Position numbers and translations under genes: made by a program. Shown here in pieces: positions 17,406 to 26,596 of a stretch of 57,427 nucleotides of DNA. The DNA comes from an uncultured Eubacterium sp. (GTDB taxonomy: Bacteria; Bacillota; Clostridia; Lachnospirales; Lachnospiraceae), in contig CANDJC010000006.1 in NCBI GenBank assembly GCA_947384955.1, forward strand, positions 1 to 57,427. Direction: 5' to 3'. The notes beneath the pieces were generated by a model. That model saw only the letters and a program-made list of their open reading frames with translations. It did not search any database and was not told where the DNA came from. Every line of letters begins with the position of its first letter. The stretch's first letter is position 1.

Positions 17406-18980
17406 TTATCCAAACAACCCCTTAAAAAATTCAGCAATTGCCTCCAGCAGCCTCCTGAAAAAAGCCACAATACTTCCAAAAAACCCGCTCCCGCCATCCA
17501 TCTCCTTCAAAGAATCATAAATAGACCCCGCCTGTTTCAGCAGACTGTCCACATCAATATCCAGCGACCCGATTTTCTCCATCAGAGCAGTAATCTGCGC
17601 CTTTTCTTCCTCGCTTAACGAAATCTCAAATTTTTTACATGCATCAGCAATCACATCCTGAATCTTCGCCTTATCCTGCAGACTGCCTTCTACCACTTTC
17701 TGTTTCACATAAGCAATAAACTCTTCTGTTTCCACATCATCGCCCAGGCTGTCATTCAGCTCGCCGGTAACTACAATTTCATTCATAGCCGCATCCAGGC
17801 TTTCTGCGTCCACAGCTTCATTTTCCATATCGGCATAAGCCTTCATGGCCCCGATTAATGCCGCGGTTCCCGACAGCGGAAACGGTCCGGCTACAATCAC
17901 ATCCGCATCCTCTAATCCTGCCGTCGCCAGCGCATTTTTGTACATTCCGACTGTACAGTACGTAATATTTTTCGTAGAGATATGAATTCCCGCTCCCTTC
18001 TCCCGCTTTACGATAACAACGGAAGACAGTGCCCGTGTCCCGATTGTAGAAGCATCCAGATAATCATCCAGGTACTGATGTTCTTCTTCATTTGTAACCG
18101 TTGCCACATTGTACTGCTCAAGGTCTGCCGGATAAATGCCCATCAGATTCAAAACCGTGTTTTTCTGCTCTTCCTTTAAATCTGCACCAAGAGCCAGATA
18201 CGGCTTGTCATTTTCCTTGATTACGACGTTGTCGTCATCCTCATCTTCTATCGTGATATCCGCGCTCACTGTCGGATTTTTATCGATATCTGCCCGCACT
18301 GTACCATCTGAACCGGATTCTGTACCGTCCGCTGTACTGGCAGAATCCGCCCCGGCTGCTCCTGTTTCTGTGCCATTTGCTCTGCTGTCCGTACCATCCC
18401 CGGATGCTCCGCTTCCCGTGCCTGCTCCTGCCGGTCCAGAACCTGTGCCGGCTGCACCGCTTCCTGTGCCGGCTGTATCACTGCCCGTGCCATTTGCACC
18501 GCTTCCTGTGCCGGCTGCATCAGAATCCGTGCCAGCTGCACCGCTGCCTGTACCAGCTGAACCAGAATCCGTGCCGGCTGCACCGCTGCCTGTACCGGCT
18601 GCACCAGAATCTGTGCCGGCTGTATCGCTGTCCGTGCCATTTGTACCGCCGCCAGCCCTGGTGCCTGAATCCGCAGCGCCTGTGCCGGCTCCATTATCCG
18701 CCCCGGTTATATCCGGCTCTGTATCATTGGTTCGGGCACCCGATTTCATACCGTTTCTGCCATCATCTGCTCCGTTTTCTGCACCGCCTGCCAGGCTGAC
18801 CGCTCTGTTTACGCCTGAATTCGTACGGATTATCCCGGCATTATCCGCTCTGGCGATAATTTCTGTACTGCCTGATGCTCCTGCTTCCCGTGCCAAAACA
18901 GAAAAGACACCGGTTCCTCCTGTCAGAATAAGTATGCCGGCCAGCATACATACCACACACTTCTTCCATCTTTTCCTCAC
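17406..18980 (-). CDS. DUF1002 secreted protein with Gly/Ala/Ser/Thr repeat linker
   Basis: 524 aa from a GTG at 18980, chosen because GGGAGG lies 7 bases upstream; the longer frame to 19160 runs into the neighbouring gene. Layout: signal/anchor segment near 8-28, a low-complexity linker of about 200 residues in which a 7-residue unit of the type GTxSxxA recurs more than ten times, then the DUF1002 domain (about 250-470, including NLMGIYPADLEQYNVATVTN). The end is an amphipathic/hydrophobic tail FFGSIVAFFRRLLEAIAEFF. DUF1002 proteins (B. subtilis YpuA relatives) are cell-surface proteins of unknown function. The tail could bind the membrane. Confidence 0.82.
   Translation of the reverse strand: MRKRWKKCVVCMLAGILILTGGTGVFSVLAREAGASGSTEIIARADNAGIIRTNSGVNRAVSLAGGAENGADDGRNGMKSGARTNDTEPDITGADNGAGTGAADSGTRAGGGTNGTDSDTAGTDSGAAGTGSGAAGTDSGSAGTGSGAAGTDSDAAGTGSGANGTGSDTAGTGSGAAGTGSGPAGAGTGSGASGDGTDSRANGTETGAAGADSASTADGTESGSDGTVRADIDKNPTVSADITIEDEDDDNVVIKENDKPYLALGADLKEEQKNTVLNLMGIYPADLEQYNVATVTNEEEHQYLDDYLDASTIGTRALSSVVIVKREKGAGIHISTKNITYCTVGMYKNALATAGLEDADVIVAGPFPLSGTAALIGAMKAYADMENEAVDAESLDAAMNEIVVTGELNDSLGDDVETEEFIAYVKQKVVEGSLQDKAKIQDVIADACKKFEISLSEEEKAQITALMEKIGSLDIDVDSLLKQAGSIYDSLKEMDGGSGFFGSIVAFFRRLLEAIAEFFKGLFG
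18400..18665 (-). repeat. 21-bp tandem repeats inside the DUF1002 gene
   Basis: Degenerate in-frame 21-bp units (around gccggctgcaccgcttcctgt on the plus strand) encode the GTxSxxA heptads. All lengths stay multiples of three, so slippage changes linker length without breaking the frame. Confidence 0.75.
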
Positions 18981-19077
18981 ATGCAATCCTCCCTTGCTGC
19001 TTACCGTCTGAGCTGCTTTTCGGCAGGTGGAAAATCTTTCCTGCCAAACCGCTTCACCGTGCCTCTGACAGCATATG

Positions 19078-20064
19078 TTACATATATTTCTTACACCACT
19101 GATAAATATCAGCAAAGACTTTTTCCCTGTCATTTTCCTGTAAAATCTCATGACGGTCATCTTTATATAATTTCATTTTAACATCCCTGATTCCGGCCTG
19201 GCGGTACTGCGCATAGGCTTTTTTAACCCCTTCGCCAAAATTTCCGACCGGGTCATCTGCTCCCGCGATAAAAAAGACTGGCAGATTTTTGCGTATTTTA
19301 GAAATATGCTTCATATGATTATCATAATATATCGTAGAAAACAGCCCGTAATACCCGTTAATTGTAAAAGTAAAGGTACATCGGGGATCCTGATAATACG
19401 CTTTGATGCTTTCTTCATTTTTCGACAGCCAGTTTCTGGAAACATCCTCCCCTGTTTTATCAAACTCCGCATAAGGCTTTCCAAAACATAAATCCGTTAT
19501 CAGCCTGCTCCGGTAATGTCCTCCGCGAAACAGGCCTATGAGTCCGCATAAAAACATTCCCGACAGAGTAAGAACATTCGGCTGGCTTCCGGTTCCGCAA
19601 ATTACAGCTCCTGTTACAGCCTCACTGTGCAGCGTCAGATATCTGCGCAGCATAAAGGAGCCCATGCTGTGTCCCAGAATAAAATACGGACAGTCCGGAT
19701 ACTGGCTTTGCAAAATCCGCGTCACCTGATAGATATCCGCAACGGCTGTTTCAGAAGGCTTTTTCGCTGCAAAATATCCCCATTCTGCTTCATCCGTCAC
19801 AGAATCCCCGTGCCCTAAATGGTCATGCCCCGCAACTACAAATCCCCGCTCAGCCAGATAACAGGCAAATTCATCGTAGCGCTCGATATATTCCACCATG
19901 CCGTGCGTAATCTGCATCACAGCACGCACTTTTTCGGTCTTCGGAATCCACTTTACTGCATGTATCTTGGTTTTGCCGTCTTTGGACAGAAAATGAAAAA
20001 TTTCTTTTTGAACCGCTTCTTTATTATGATTATGAATCATTTCTTTATTTATCACATCCACCAA
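19078..20064 (-). CDS. Alpha/beta hydrolase, monoacylglycerol-lipase/lysophospholipase type
   Basis: 328 aa serine hydrolase. It has an HGMVEYIERYDEF segment (about 54-66), GHDHLGHGDS, the nucleophile elbow GHSMG (about 127-131), an acid in AGADDPVGNFGEG and a late His in KDDRHEIL. This is the Hydrolase_4 pattern of lysophospholipases/monoglyceride lipases. No signal peptide, so it is cytoplasmic. The start is uncertain: TTG 20064 and GTG 20061 lie close to AGGGG, and a later ATG is possible. The preceding gene on this strand is the chemoreceptor-like protein, 38 bp away, so they may share a transcript. Confidence 0.85.
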   Translation of the reverse strand: MVDVINKEMIHNHNKEAVQKEIFHFLSKDGKTKIHAVKWIPKTEKVRAVMQITHGMVEYIERYDEFACYLAERGFVVAGHDHLGHGDSVTDEAEWGYFAAKKPSETAVADIYQVTRILQSQYPDCPYFILGHSMGSFMLRRYLTLHSEAVTGAVICGTGSQPNVLTLSGMFLCGLIGLFRGGHYRSRLITDLCFGKPYAEFDKTGEDVSRNWLSKNEESIKAYYQDPRCTFTFTINGYYGLFSTIYYDNHMKHISKIRKNLPVFFIAGADDPVGNFGEGVKKAYAQYRQAGIRDVKMKLYKDDRHEILQENDREKVFADIYQWCKKYM

Positions 20065-20102
20065 GCCCCTGTACCCTTCCTTTCTCAGAAATGAGCTTTC
20101 AT

Positions 20103-21056
20103 TCAGCTCCGCATGCTTTCTATCATCTGGTCCGTAATCTGCTCTAACTCTTTACGGGCTTCCTGCTCATTCATAAAGCTCTCTCCAATATGCTCAATGT
20201 CCGAAAGAGTCTGATGCTGCAATGAATCAATGGCATCAAATTTGGAAGAAATCTTCTTTATATAATCCGATATCGCAGCGGCTTTTTCAAGATAATGCCG
20301 TTCTGCCGCTCTGGTGCAGATTTCTTCCTGTTCCAGAGCATTTTGGGAAAGACGGGATACAGACAGACTGTTATCCTTGCAGGTATTTGTCAGTGCGGCT
20401 GTCTGAGTCTCAATCTGGCCGATACGCTTTTCAATATCATCCATCTTTCGCCCCGCCGATGCTGCCGCACGTTCGTATGCACTGGAAAGCAGCCTTACAT
20501 CTTCTGACGCTTCCACAAAACTCTTTCCCGCTTCGCCCATACGTCCGGCCTCTATCGCACAGTTTAAAGATGCTACCGTCATCTGTTTCGCATAATCGGA
20601 CATCTGGCTTATCTCTTCACGGATTTTTTGAGCATCGCCCTTCAGGCCGTTGCGAATCTCCTGCAAGACTGTCAGCGGTCCTGTCAGCTGTCTGATTTCT
20701 GCCTCGATATCTTCTGTCTGCCGCTTCTGCCTGTCTGCTGCATCCCGCAGTTTCTTCTTATCCTGCTCTTCATCCTCTAACTGCCCTCTCATAACGGCAA
20801 GCTCTCTGACAAGCTGTTCCATTACCTTCATGCTCTCTGAAGCCTCTTCCAGTGTATCATAGGCATGACTGACCACTTTTGTCAGCTCTTTATCCATTTC
20901 ACTCTGTGCAACAATCTGTGATTCAAAATGAGGCAGTATCTGCTGTGTCAGTCTTTGCACGCTGCTAATCTGTGTCTGCAGCTTTTCCAGCTGAAACTGG
21001 GTAATATTTAATTTTTCTTCTAATTCTCTCGTTAATTCCTGTCTTTTTCCGAACAC
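20103..21056 (-). CDS. Soluble chemoreceptor-like coiled-coil protein
   Basis: 317 aa, almost entirely helical coiled coil with no membrane segment. A central segment MTVASLNCAIEAGRMGEAGKSF resembles the hairpin tip of methyl-accepting chemotaxis proteins ([20 protein letters not shown]; key shared residues A-IEA-R-GEAG). The rest is divergent. It could be a cytoplasmic receptor or a scaffold derived from one. The start is a GTG after GGGGGAG. No che or flagellar genes are in the window. Confidence 0.65.
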   Translation of the reverse strand: MFGKRQELTRELEEKLNITQFQLEKLQTQISSVQRLTQQILPHFESQIVAQSEMDKELTKVVSHAYDTLEEASESMKVMEQLVRELAVMRGQLEDEEQDKKKLRDAADRQKRQTEDIEAEIRQLTGPLTVLQEIRNGLKGDAQKIREEISQMSDYAKQMTVASLNCAIEAGRMGEAGKSFVEASEDVRLLSSAYERAAASAGRKMDDIEKRIGQIETQTAALTNTCKDNSLSVSRLSQNALEQEEICTRAAERHYLEKAAAISDYIKKISSKFDAIDSLQHQTLSDIEHIGESFMNEQEARKELEQITDQMIESMRS

Positions 21057-21272
21057 GGTATTATGCTCCCCCTGTTTGTGTAAAATTGGCCTGTATGCCC
21101 TGACCGTTCCTATATTTCTGCCAGACAGTCTGCCTGTACGGGCCGGACTGAATGGCTTACGTGTATATTATACCCTTTTTTTCTGTTTAAATCAACTATT
21201 GCAGATACAATGGCGCCAGCACGCTGTTCCAGCGGGTACCACAGTGAAAAAAAGCCCTGAAACGTACCTGTC

Positions 21273-22994
21273 TCAAAGCTTTCCTGTACTTGTATTAACT
21301 TTTCTTTTTTCTGCCAGCATAACCCTGCACCGCTTTTTATAGCAGGCAATCCCATATTTCAGGATATTCTCTGCCCCGTCGTCTTCAAGGTCATCTTCAT
21401 ACTTTGTATATTCTATCTGTTTTAATGCCTCCTTACATGCAGCGTCCAGGTCTCCGTCATGGGCATACTTTACTTCTATGATAATTCCCATATCCCCAGT
21501 ATCTGGTTCTGCAAGAATATCCGCATAACCCTCCCCCATTTCCCTGTTAGAAGAAATGCCCCATCGGCTTTTCACTCCCAGGATTCCAATTAAAATTCCA
21601 TGGTAAAAGTTTTCTTTCATATCTGTTCTTACAGCTGTATCCCGGATACTGATAGTCTTCCTTAAGTATTCTGTAAATATCTTTTCTACATTTTTTGTAT
21701 CCTCATTCGCAAGGGCATCGCAGAAACGGTTCAGCATCTCCCCGTCTTCCCGGACGTTTTCTTTAAAGAACTCCATAATCTGCGTATGAAAAATATCCCG
21801 GATTTCCAGATTGGGAATCGCCAGTTTCATCTGCCTTCCCTCTGGTTTTCCCCGCCCGGTCAGATACCCTGTTGTAAAAAGAAGGCTCCAGATATTGTCA
21901 ATTGTCTGGTAAATCTCCGCGTACGTGAGTTCCTGATGGATTTCTTTTGTAATGACTTCTCCCGCTGCCAGACGCTCAATCTCCCGTTTGACCGCAGCAT
22001 TGGCCGATTCTCTTATCAGCTGTTTCACAGCATCATTGCTGCTGGTATTAATCCAATAATTTTCCGGCTGTGCATCAGGTTCGCTTCTGATTCTGTCACA
22101 ATGGTTCAGCACATCCCACGGACAATACACTTGTGCATTTCCGAACTGATAACCGTCATACCATCTTTTTACTGTCTCGTAATGCTCCATTACACCATAA
22201 TATTCCAAAAGCCCTTTCACTTCATTGTCTGTAAAACCAAAGCATTTATCAAAACGCTCATCCGCAATCGTCAGCACCTTCAGGTTGTTAAGCCCGGTAA
22301 AAATACTCTCTTTTGAAATTCGAAGGCATCCGGTCAGTACCGCTAATTTCAGGCTATTGTTTGTCTTCAATGCCTCTCCAAGCAGGCTTCGGATTAGTGA
22401 AATCATCTGGTCATAGTATCCGTTCGCATGGGCTTTTGCCAGCGGGACGTCATATTCATCAATCAGCAGAATGGTTTTTATGCCATAATGTTTTTCCAGC
22501 ATTCCCGATAACTGTCTTAAGCCGCTGGCAAGCGTACCTTCGTTCATATTTTTATCCAGAAGGTCTTTGTATTCTTCTTTGTCATGAGCATTCAGCTTTT
22601 CACTTTCCAATAGGAAGTAAAACTTTGCTGCTGCTTCTATGATAACTCTGACTGCCATCTGATATGCCGTCTCATAAGTCCGTGCATCAATCCCCTTTAG
22701 TGAAATCGAAATAACCGGATATTTACCCATATATTCCTCACAGAGCGCAGTTTCCTTCAAAATATCCAGCCCGTCAAAAATGCTTTTATCTCCGTTCATC
22801 GAAAAAAAGTGTTCCAGCATGCTCATATTCAGCGTTTTCCCAAACCTCCTGGGACGGGTAAACAGATTCACTTCTCCCCAGTTATTAAGAAGCTCACTGA
22901 TTAGCTTTGTTTTATCAATATAGTAAAAATCATCGGAACGAAGCTTTTCAAAATTTTCAATCCCAATCGGAAGTTTCTTCTTTCTCTTCTCCAT
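21273..22994 (-). CDS. AAA-ATPase-like protein with PDDEXK nuclease domain
   Basis: 573 aa, full length for the AAA-ATPase_like + PDDEXK_9 family that is abundant in gut Clostridia and Bacteroidetes. P-loop variant RPRRFGKT at 47-54, Walker B with acidic pair in LLIDEYDVPLAKA, then LTGCLRISKESIFTGLNNL. The C-terminal nuclease core is GYADILAE...IIIEVKYA near residues 510-530. The biological role is unknown; a defence or genome-maintenance role has been supposed for the family. Codon use is like its neighbours. A shorter relative lies at 30006-31196. Confidence 0.85.
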   Translation of the reverse strand: MEKRKKKLPIGIENFEKLRSDDFYYIDKTKLISELLNNWGEVNLFTRPRRFGKTLNMSMLEHFFSMNGDKSIFDGLDILKETALCEEYMGKYPVISISLKGIDARTYETAYQMAVRVIIEAAAKFYFLLESEKLNAHDKEEYKDLLDKNMNEGTLASGLRQLSGMLEKHYGIKTILLIDEYDVPLAKAHANGYYDQMISLIRSLLGEALKTNNSLKLAVLTGCLRISKESIFTGLNNLKVLTIADERFDKCFGFTDNEVKGLLEYYGVMEHYETVKRWYDGYQFGNAQVYCPWDVLNHCDRIRSEPDAQPENYWINTSSNDAVKQLIRESANAAVKREIERLAAGEVITKEIHQELTYAEIYQTIDNIWSLLFTTGYLTGRGKPEGRQMKLAIPNLEIRDIFHTQIMEFFKENVREDGEMLNRFCDALANEDTKNVEKIFTEYLRKTISIRDTAVRTDMKENFYHGILIGILGVKSRWGISSNREMGEGYADILAEPDTGDMGIIIEVKYAHDGDLDAACKEALKQIEYTKYEDDLEDDGAENILKYGIACYKKRCRVMLAEKRKVNTSTGKL

Positions 22995-23292
22995 TTCTTT
23001 TCACACTCCTTCCGTCATCCTGTCACGGCTTTCCTGTCACAAATTTCTTTCCTAATCCATTATAACAGCTAAACAGCGGTATTTCCATAGGCATTTTCAC
23101 AGCTATTTTCATAAGAGTCCTAAACATAACTTTTGTCAGCTTTTCAGCATCCAATGCCACAAAAAAACCACGCAGAGCCCCTCTGCCGATTCATCTGCAT
23201 GATTTGAAACAGCCCGGACACTATTTTACTATAGTATTATTTATGGACTTGTGGTAGAATATTTAATCAAAAAGTGAATTGGAGGAACTATT

Positions 23293-23838
23293 ATGCAATA
23301 CAAATGCAAAGTAACTGTCATCGATAAGAAGTGCTTTCCTGAATATCAGAATCAATATCTTGCCAATCCCGCATCCGGTCCCTGCCCGTTTTATCAGACA
23401 GGGGATGAATTTATATTTGAACGCTACGGCGGAGAAGATACCTTCTGGCTGGCAGGAGACGGTACGCAGTGTGCGGAAGCATGGGACTGTATCAGCCGTT
23501 ATATTTATACAGCGCTGCAGGGCGGCAGCATTATGCGGGGCTGGACCAGTGATGAACGCATGATGATTGCCTGCTGCAATGACGGCACGCGCCCTGTTAT
23601 TTTTAAAATCGAAAGACTGGATTATAAAGTCGTAAAAATAGACGGCATGGTATGCCAGAACTGTGCCGATAATGTAAAAAAATCTCTGGAAGAAGTATCC
23701 GGTGTCAGCTATGCAGAAGTAAAATTAGACAAAAACTGGGCAGAAGTATATATGGATAAAAATGCCCCTGTATCTGACGAAGCGCTCCGTCTGGTTATTG
23801 AACAGTTTGAAAACTATAGCGTAACAGGCATCGATTAA
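23293..23838 (+). CDS. TIGR04076 domain fused to heavy-metal-associated (HMA) domain
   Basis: 181 aa. Residues 1-105 match the small TIGR04076 family, which starts with a YKCKVTVIDK strand and includes CPFYQTGDEF and several conserved Cys. Residues 110-181 form an HMA (MerP/CopZ-like) domain with the metal-binding motif GMVCQNC, where GMTCxxC is standard. The fusion suggests the TIGR04076 part works with a bound soft metal such as copper, but no metal pump is nearby. GGAGG precedes the ATG by 9 bases. Single gene. Confidence 0.78.
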   Translation: MQYKCKVTVIDKKCFPEYQNQYLANPASGPCPFYQTGDEFIFERYGGEDTFWLAGDGTQCAEAWDCISRYIYTALQGGSIMRGWTSDERMMIACCNDGTRPVIFKIERLDYKVVKIDGMVCQNCADNVKKSLEEVSGVSYAEVKLDKNWAEVYMDKNAPVSDEALRLVIEQFENYSVTGID

Positions 23839-24028
23839 AGCATCCGGTTCCGTACATAACTGTGGCATTACATCATACATTCTAATCACAGAAAATCTGC
23901 CAGGAGAAGGGCCGTGCATGAAAACATCCCTTCTCCTGCAGCAATTCACTCCGCATGAAGCTGCTGTCTGAAACTATCCAGCGAAAATTTTTATTCCGCT
24001 TCCCGTCCTTAACAAACACCAGTCGCAC

Positions 24029-24973
24029 TCAGGACGTAAGTTTTCCAGACACTTTCGAAAAATCAACCGCATACCCAGGCTTTGCAGAACCCTTTGCCGG
24101 ACTTGTCTGATACTGAAATCCCCCGGCCTGTTCAAACTGCTGGATAACACGCTCCGCCGGCAGATGAATTGCAGACTGTGCCGCTTCATCCGTCTGAATT
24201 TCCTTTATTTCCGCGAATATCCGGCCAGCTGCTATCGAAGCGGCAGCATAATCGATATCGCTTGCCAGATAATTATATCCATTTTTAATTACAACAGACA
24301 ACGGACGCCCGGCGCATAATGTCTGTTTCTCTTCTTCCGCACTCCGGCCCGCAGACAGCTCCTTTTCAGATGCTTCTGCCGATTCTGCCGGATACAGGCA
24401 CTTTAAGTTCAGTTCTATTTTCGTGGAAAACGGCTGTTTCTTATAAATATTAAAATTTCTTATAATTTCTTCAGCAATCTGCTGCGGTGTGGCACAGCTG
24501 CTTTCAATAATCAGGTCATAATTGCCGGCATCGTAATAATCAATCCCATACAATTTCCGAAACCGTTCCTGTTCAAGTCTTGCCCGTGATTCCAAGCCGG
24601 CGCCTGCTTCCTGCACATTCCGGTATTCTTCTGCACTGCGGCTGTCTCCGTCAAATACACGTCTTGCCGCTTCCTGCGTATCTACAAGAAGGAACACCTT
24701 AAAACTGTTTTCCACAAAATTCCATGCCAGCCTGGAATCAAATACCGTATGGTCCATTTTTCTGCCAAGCTCTGTACTCCGGCTGTCTAACAAATCATCA
24801 ATGCTGCGGTCTTTTTTTGCAGCTTCGTTTAACTCAATGACTGTCATTCCTTTTTCTGATGCAATCTGGCGAAAAATATCCCCGGCGGAGATAATCGTAA
24901 ATCCAGACTTTTCCAATTCCCTGCAGACACTGGTCTTTCCGCTGCCTAAGTTGCCTGTAATCGTGATATTCAT
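24029..24973 (-). CDS. Cytidylate-kinase-like P-loop kinase with extra C-terminal domain
   Basis: 314 aa from ATG 24973 (AGGAGG upstream). Residues 1-170 look like the cytidylate kinase-like family: P-loop GNLGSGKTS (7-15), SAGDIFRQIA, then DDLLDSR and FDSRLAW segments and the R-rich lid ARRVFDGDSRS. The remaining 140 residues carry a second unit (IELNLKCLYPAE...PLSVVIKNGYNYLASDIDYAAASI) that I cannot assign. It may read as an attached ParB/Cmk-associated or regulatory domain. The substrate is unproven; normal Cmk is shorter and lacks this tail. Confidence 0.65.
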   Translation of the reverse strand: MNITITGNLGSGKTSVCRELEKSGFTIISAGDIFRQIASEKGMTVIELNEAAKKDRSIDDLLDSRSTELGRKMDHTVFDSRLAWNFVENSFKVFLLVDTQEAARRVFDGDSRSAEEYRNVQEAGAGLESRARLEQERFRKLYGIDYYDAGNYDLIIESSCATPQQIAEEIIRNFNIYKKQPFSTKIELNLKCLYPAESAEASEKELSAGRSAEEEKQTLCAGRPLSVVIKNGYNYLASDIDYAAASIAAGRIFAEIKEIQTDEAAQSAIHLPAERVIQQFEQAGGFQYQTSPAKGSAKPGYAVDFSKVSGKLTS

Positions 24974-25107
24974 AATCTGTTGTCCTCCTGTTGCGGCTTT
25001 TAACGGCATAAAAGTTTGGAATGCTTCTTTAATTTATTTTCCGTTTTCTCCTGCTTAAACATTCCTTCTATCTTCTATTGTATGACCAGCAGAGGAATCC
25101 GTCAATA

Positions 25108-25419
25108 CATTATTTTACAGCTGTTCCTGAACATTTGAGGAGGGCAGACGTTCTGGCTGGAGTGCTGCATTTTGGCCCCTCGGACACCTGATGGCGGGCG
25201 CTGCATTTTGGCCTCTCGGACACCGGATGACGGGCGCTGCACTGGATTTTTGTTCCGGCTCCGGAATGCATTATTTTACAGCTGTTCCTGAACATTTGAG
25301 AAAGGCAGACGTTCTGGCAGCAGCGCTGTATTGCGGACCCTTGAACGTCGGATGACGGGCGCTGCATTTTGGCCCCTCGGATGCCGGATGGCGGGCACTG
25401 CATTTTGGCCTCTCGGACG
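25108..25419. repeat. Tandem duplication with 36-bp subrepeats
   Basis: Two related units begin CATTATTTTACAGCTGTTCC at 25108 and 25269. Each holds tandem 36-bp subunits of the type CTGCATTTTGGCCTCTCGGA (two in the first, three in the second). The first ends in a copy of the arm-plus-core start of palindrome A copy 3; the second runs straight into the complete copy 3. The 24974-25801 gap therefore holds repeats as far as 25655. In 25656-25801 I see nothing recognisable. Confidence 0.75.
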
Positions 25420-25655
25420 CCGGATGACGGGGCACTGCACTGGATTTTTGTTCCGGCTCCGGAATGTTAAGAAGCCCTAAGTATTCTGCTTTAAAGCTGT
25501 GGCTCCGGACGGACGCGGCACCCAGTCCGCCCTGGCTTAAAGCCATAAGCTACGGGTGCCGCTTCGGCTTCGCCGCCTGTTTTTTGAGCAGAATACTAAG
25601 GGCTTCTAAACATTCCTCCAATGTCACAAAATCCAGTGCAGTGCCCCGTCATCCG
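25420..25655. repeat. Family A palindrome, copy 3 (variant arms)
   Basis: 236 bp. The core is the same as in the other copies but the outer arms are unrelated in sequence: left CCGGATGACGGGGCACTGCA, right TGCAGTGCCCCGTCATCCGG, exact reverse complements. In the core, AAGAAGCCC on the left is matched by GGGCTTCT on the right, where the other copies have AAGAATCCC/GGGATTCT. This is a compensated change. Orientation is opposite to copies 2 and 5. Confidence 0.88.
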
Positions 25656-25801
25656 GCTGTTTTTGAAAAGGCCTGCCTGGAAATCTTAAACGGTGCGGTG
25701 ATGTCGGACTCTGACGGCAGCAGTTCTGTTATTTTTCTACTGGGATTATTGATACTGGGATATGCTTTCCCTAACCGCAGCCCTGTCAACCGCAATCCAG
25801 A

Positions 25802-26596
25802 TTATTCCAGATTTAGGTGCTTCAGCAAAATTCTCCTGCAGACTGTATAATATACTGCTGACCAAAACAGCAGAAGAAGAATAGTTCCGCCAAAAAACCA
25901 TGAAAAATTCATGACCTCAGGCATTCCTGTATATACGAAATAGAATATAGCTACGATTACAACTGCTGAAACAATTTCACTCAAATAATAAATTCCAATC
26001 CCTGCAGCAATTCCGCATACTCCTTTGGAACGGTGAAACAGCTGACCGACGGAGCTGCCGGCAAAAAACAAAAGCAGCGAGCTCACACATCCAGCGACTG
26101 CCATACCTATTATCAAAAGCAGTACCACTGCAGCGGATACACCCATTTCTTTGCCAAGTTCAGAAAGTGCCTGCATAAAAGCTTCAAGCAGCTCACCCAT
26201 TGACAGTCCGTCCTGCAAGGCTCCCAGCCCCGCAAAAGACAGAAGACAGAGTGCGGCTGTCAGAAGCAGAAATCCGCAGGATACTAAAATTTTTACATGA
26301 AGGATATCTGTTGTTTTCAGCGGAAGTGTATGTGTCAGATATCCCTGCTGCGAATACATTGTCTGGTAAAAATGATAACACAGATATATAAAGCTCACAA
26401 CCGCTGACACCGTAACTGTCAGTGCATAAACCCCGCATGCAATGTAATATACCCCTTCAAAAAAAGGATTGACGGCTGTTTTTTGAATGAGAAAGAAAAT
26501 CAGCATCAGGATGGTCGCAAGGGCCAGCACGCTGTAAATCATTAACATTGTTTTTCCCTGTGTCCTGATTTCCTGTTTTAAATATTTTTTTAACAT
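25802..26596 (-). CDS. ABC-2 type transporter permease
   Basis: 264 aa with six predicted membrane segments and a short basic N-tail (LKKYLKQEIRTQGK). It has the TLPLKTTDILHVKI coupling-type segment of YtrC/YtrD-like permeases. The start overlaps the ATPase stop by 7 bp. It is third and last in the GntR-ATPase-permease operon. The substrate is unknown; in B. subtilis the comparable ytr system responds to cell-wall antibiotics. Confidence 0.85.
   Translation of the reverse strand: MLKKYLKQEIRTQGKTMLMIYSVLALATILMLIFFLIQKTAVNPFFEGVYYIACGVYALTVTVSAVVSFIYLCYHFYQTMYSQQGYLTHTLPLKTTDILHVKILVSCGFLLLTAALCLLSFAGLGALQDGLSMGELLEAFMQALSELGKEMGVSAAVVLLLIIGMAVAGCVSSLLLFFAGSSVGQLFHRSKGVCGIAAGIGIYYLSEIVSAVVIVAIFYFVYTGMPEVMNFSWFFGGTILLLLFWSAVYYTVCRRILLKHLNLE

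Noticed and set aside
18136-19011. Long plus-strand frame rich in Pro/Val opposite the DUF1002 gene
   Set aside because: It is the mirror of the GTxSxxA repeat linker and has no initiation signals. The DUF1002 strand has the signal peptide and ribosome site.
18981-19160. N-terminal extension of the DUF1002 gene into the hydrolase gene
   Set aside because: It overlaps the hydrolase C-terminus and lacks a ribosome site, while GTG 18980 has GGGAGG and a signal peptide directly after.
25158-25440. Regularly spaced 36-bp repeats suggesting a CRISPR array
   Set aside because: The units are directly adjacent with no spacers of unique sequence, they vary among themselves, and no cas gene is present. 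This is a tandem duplication.
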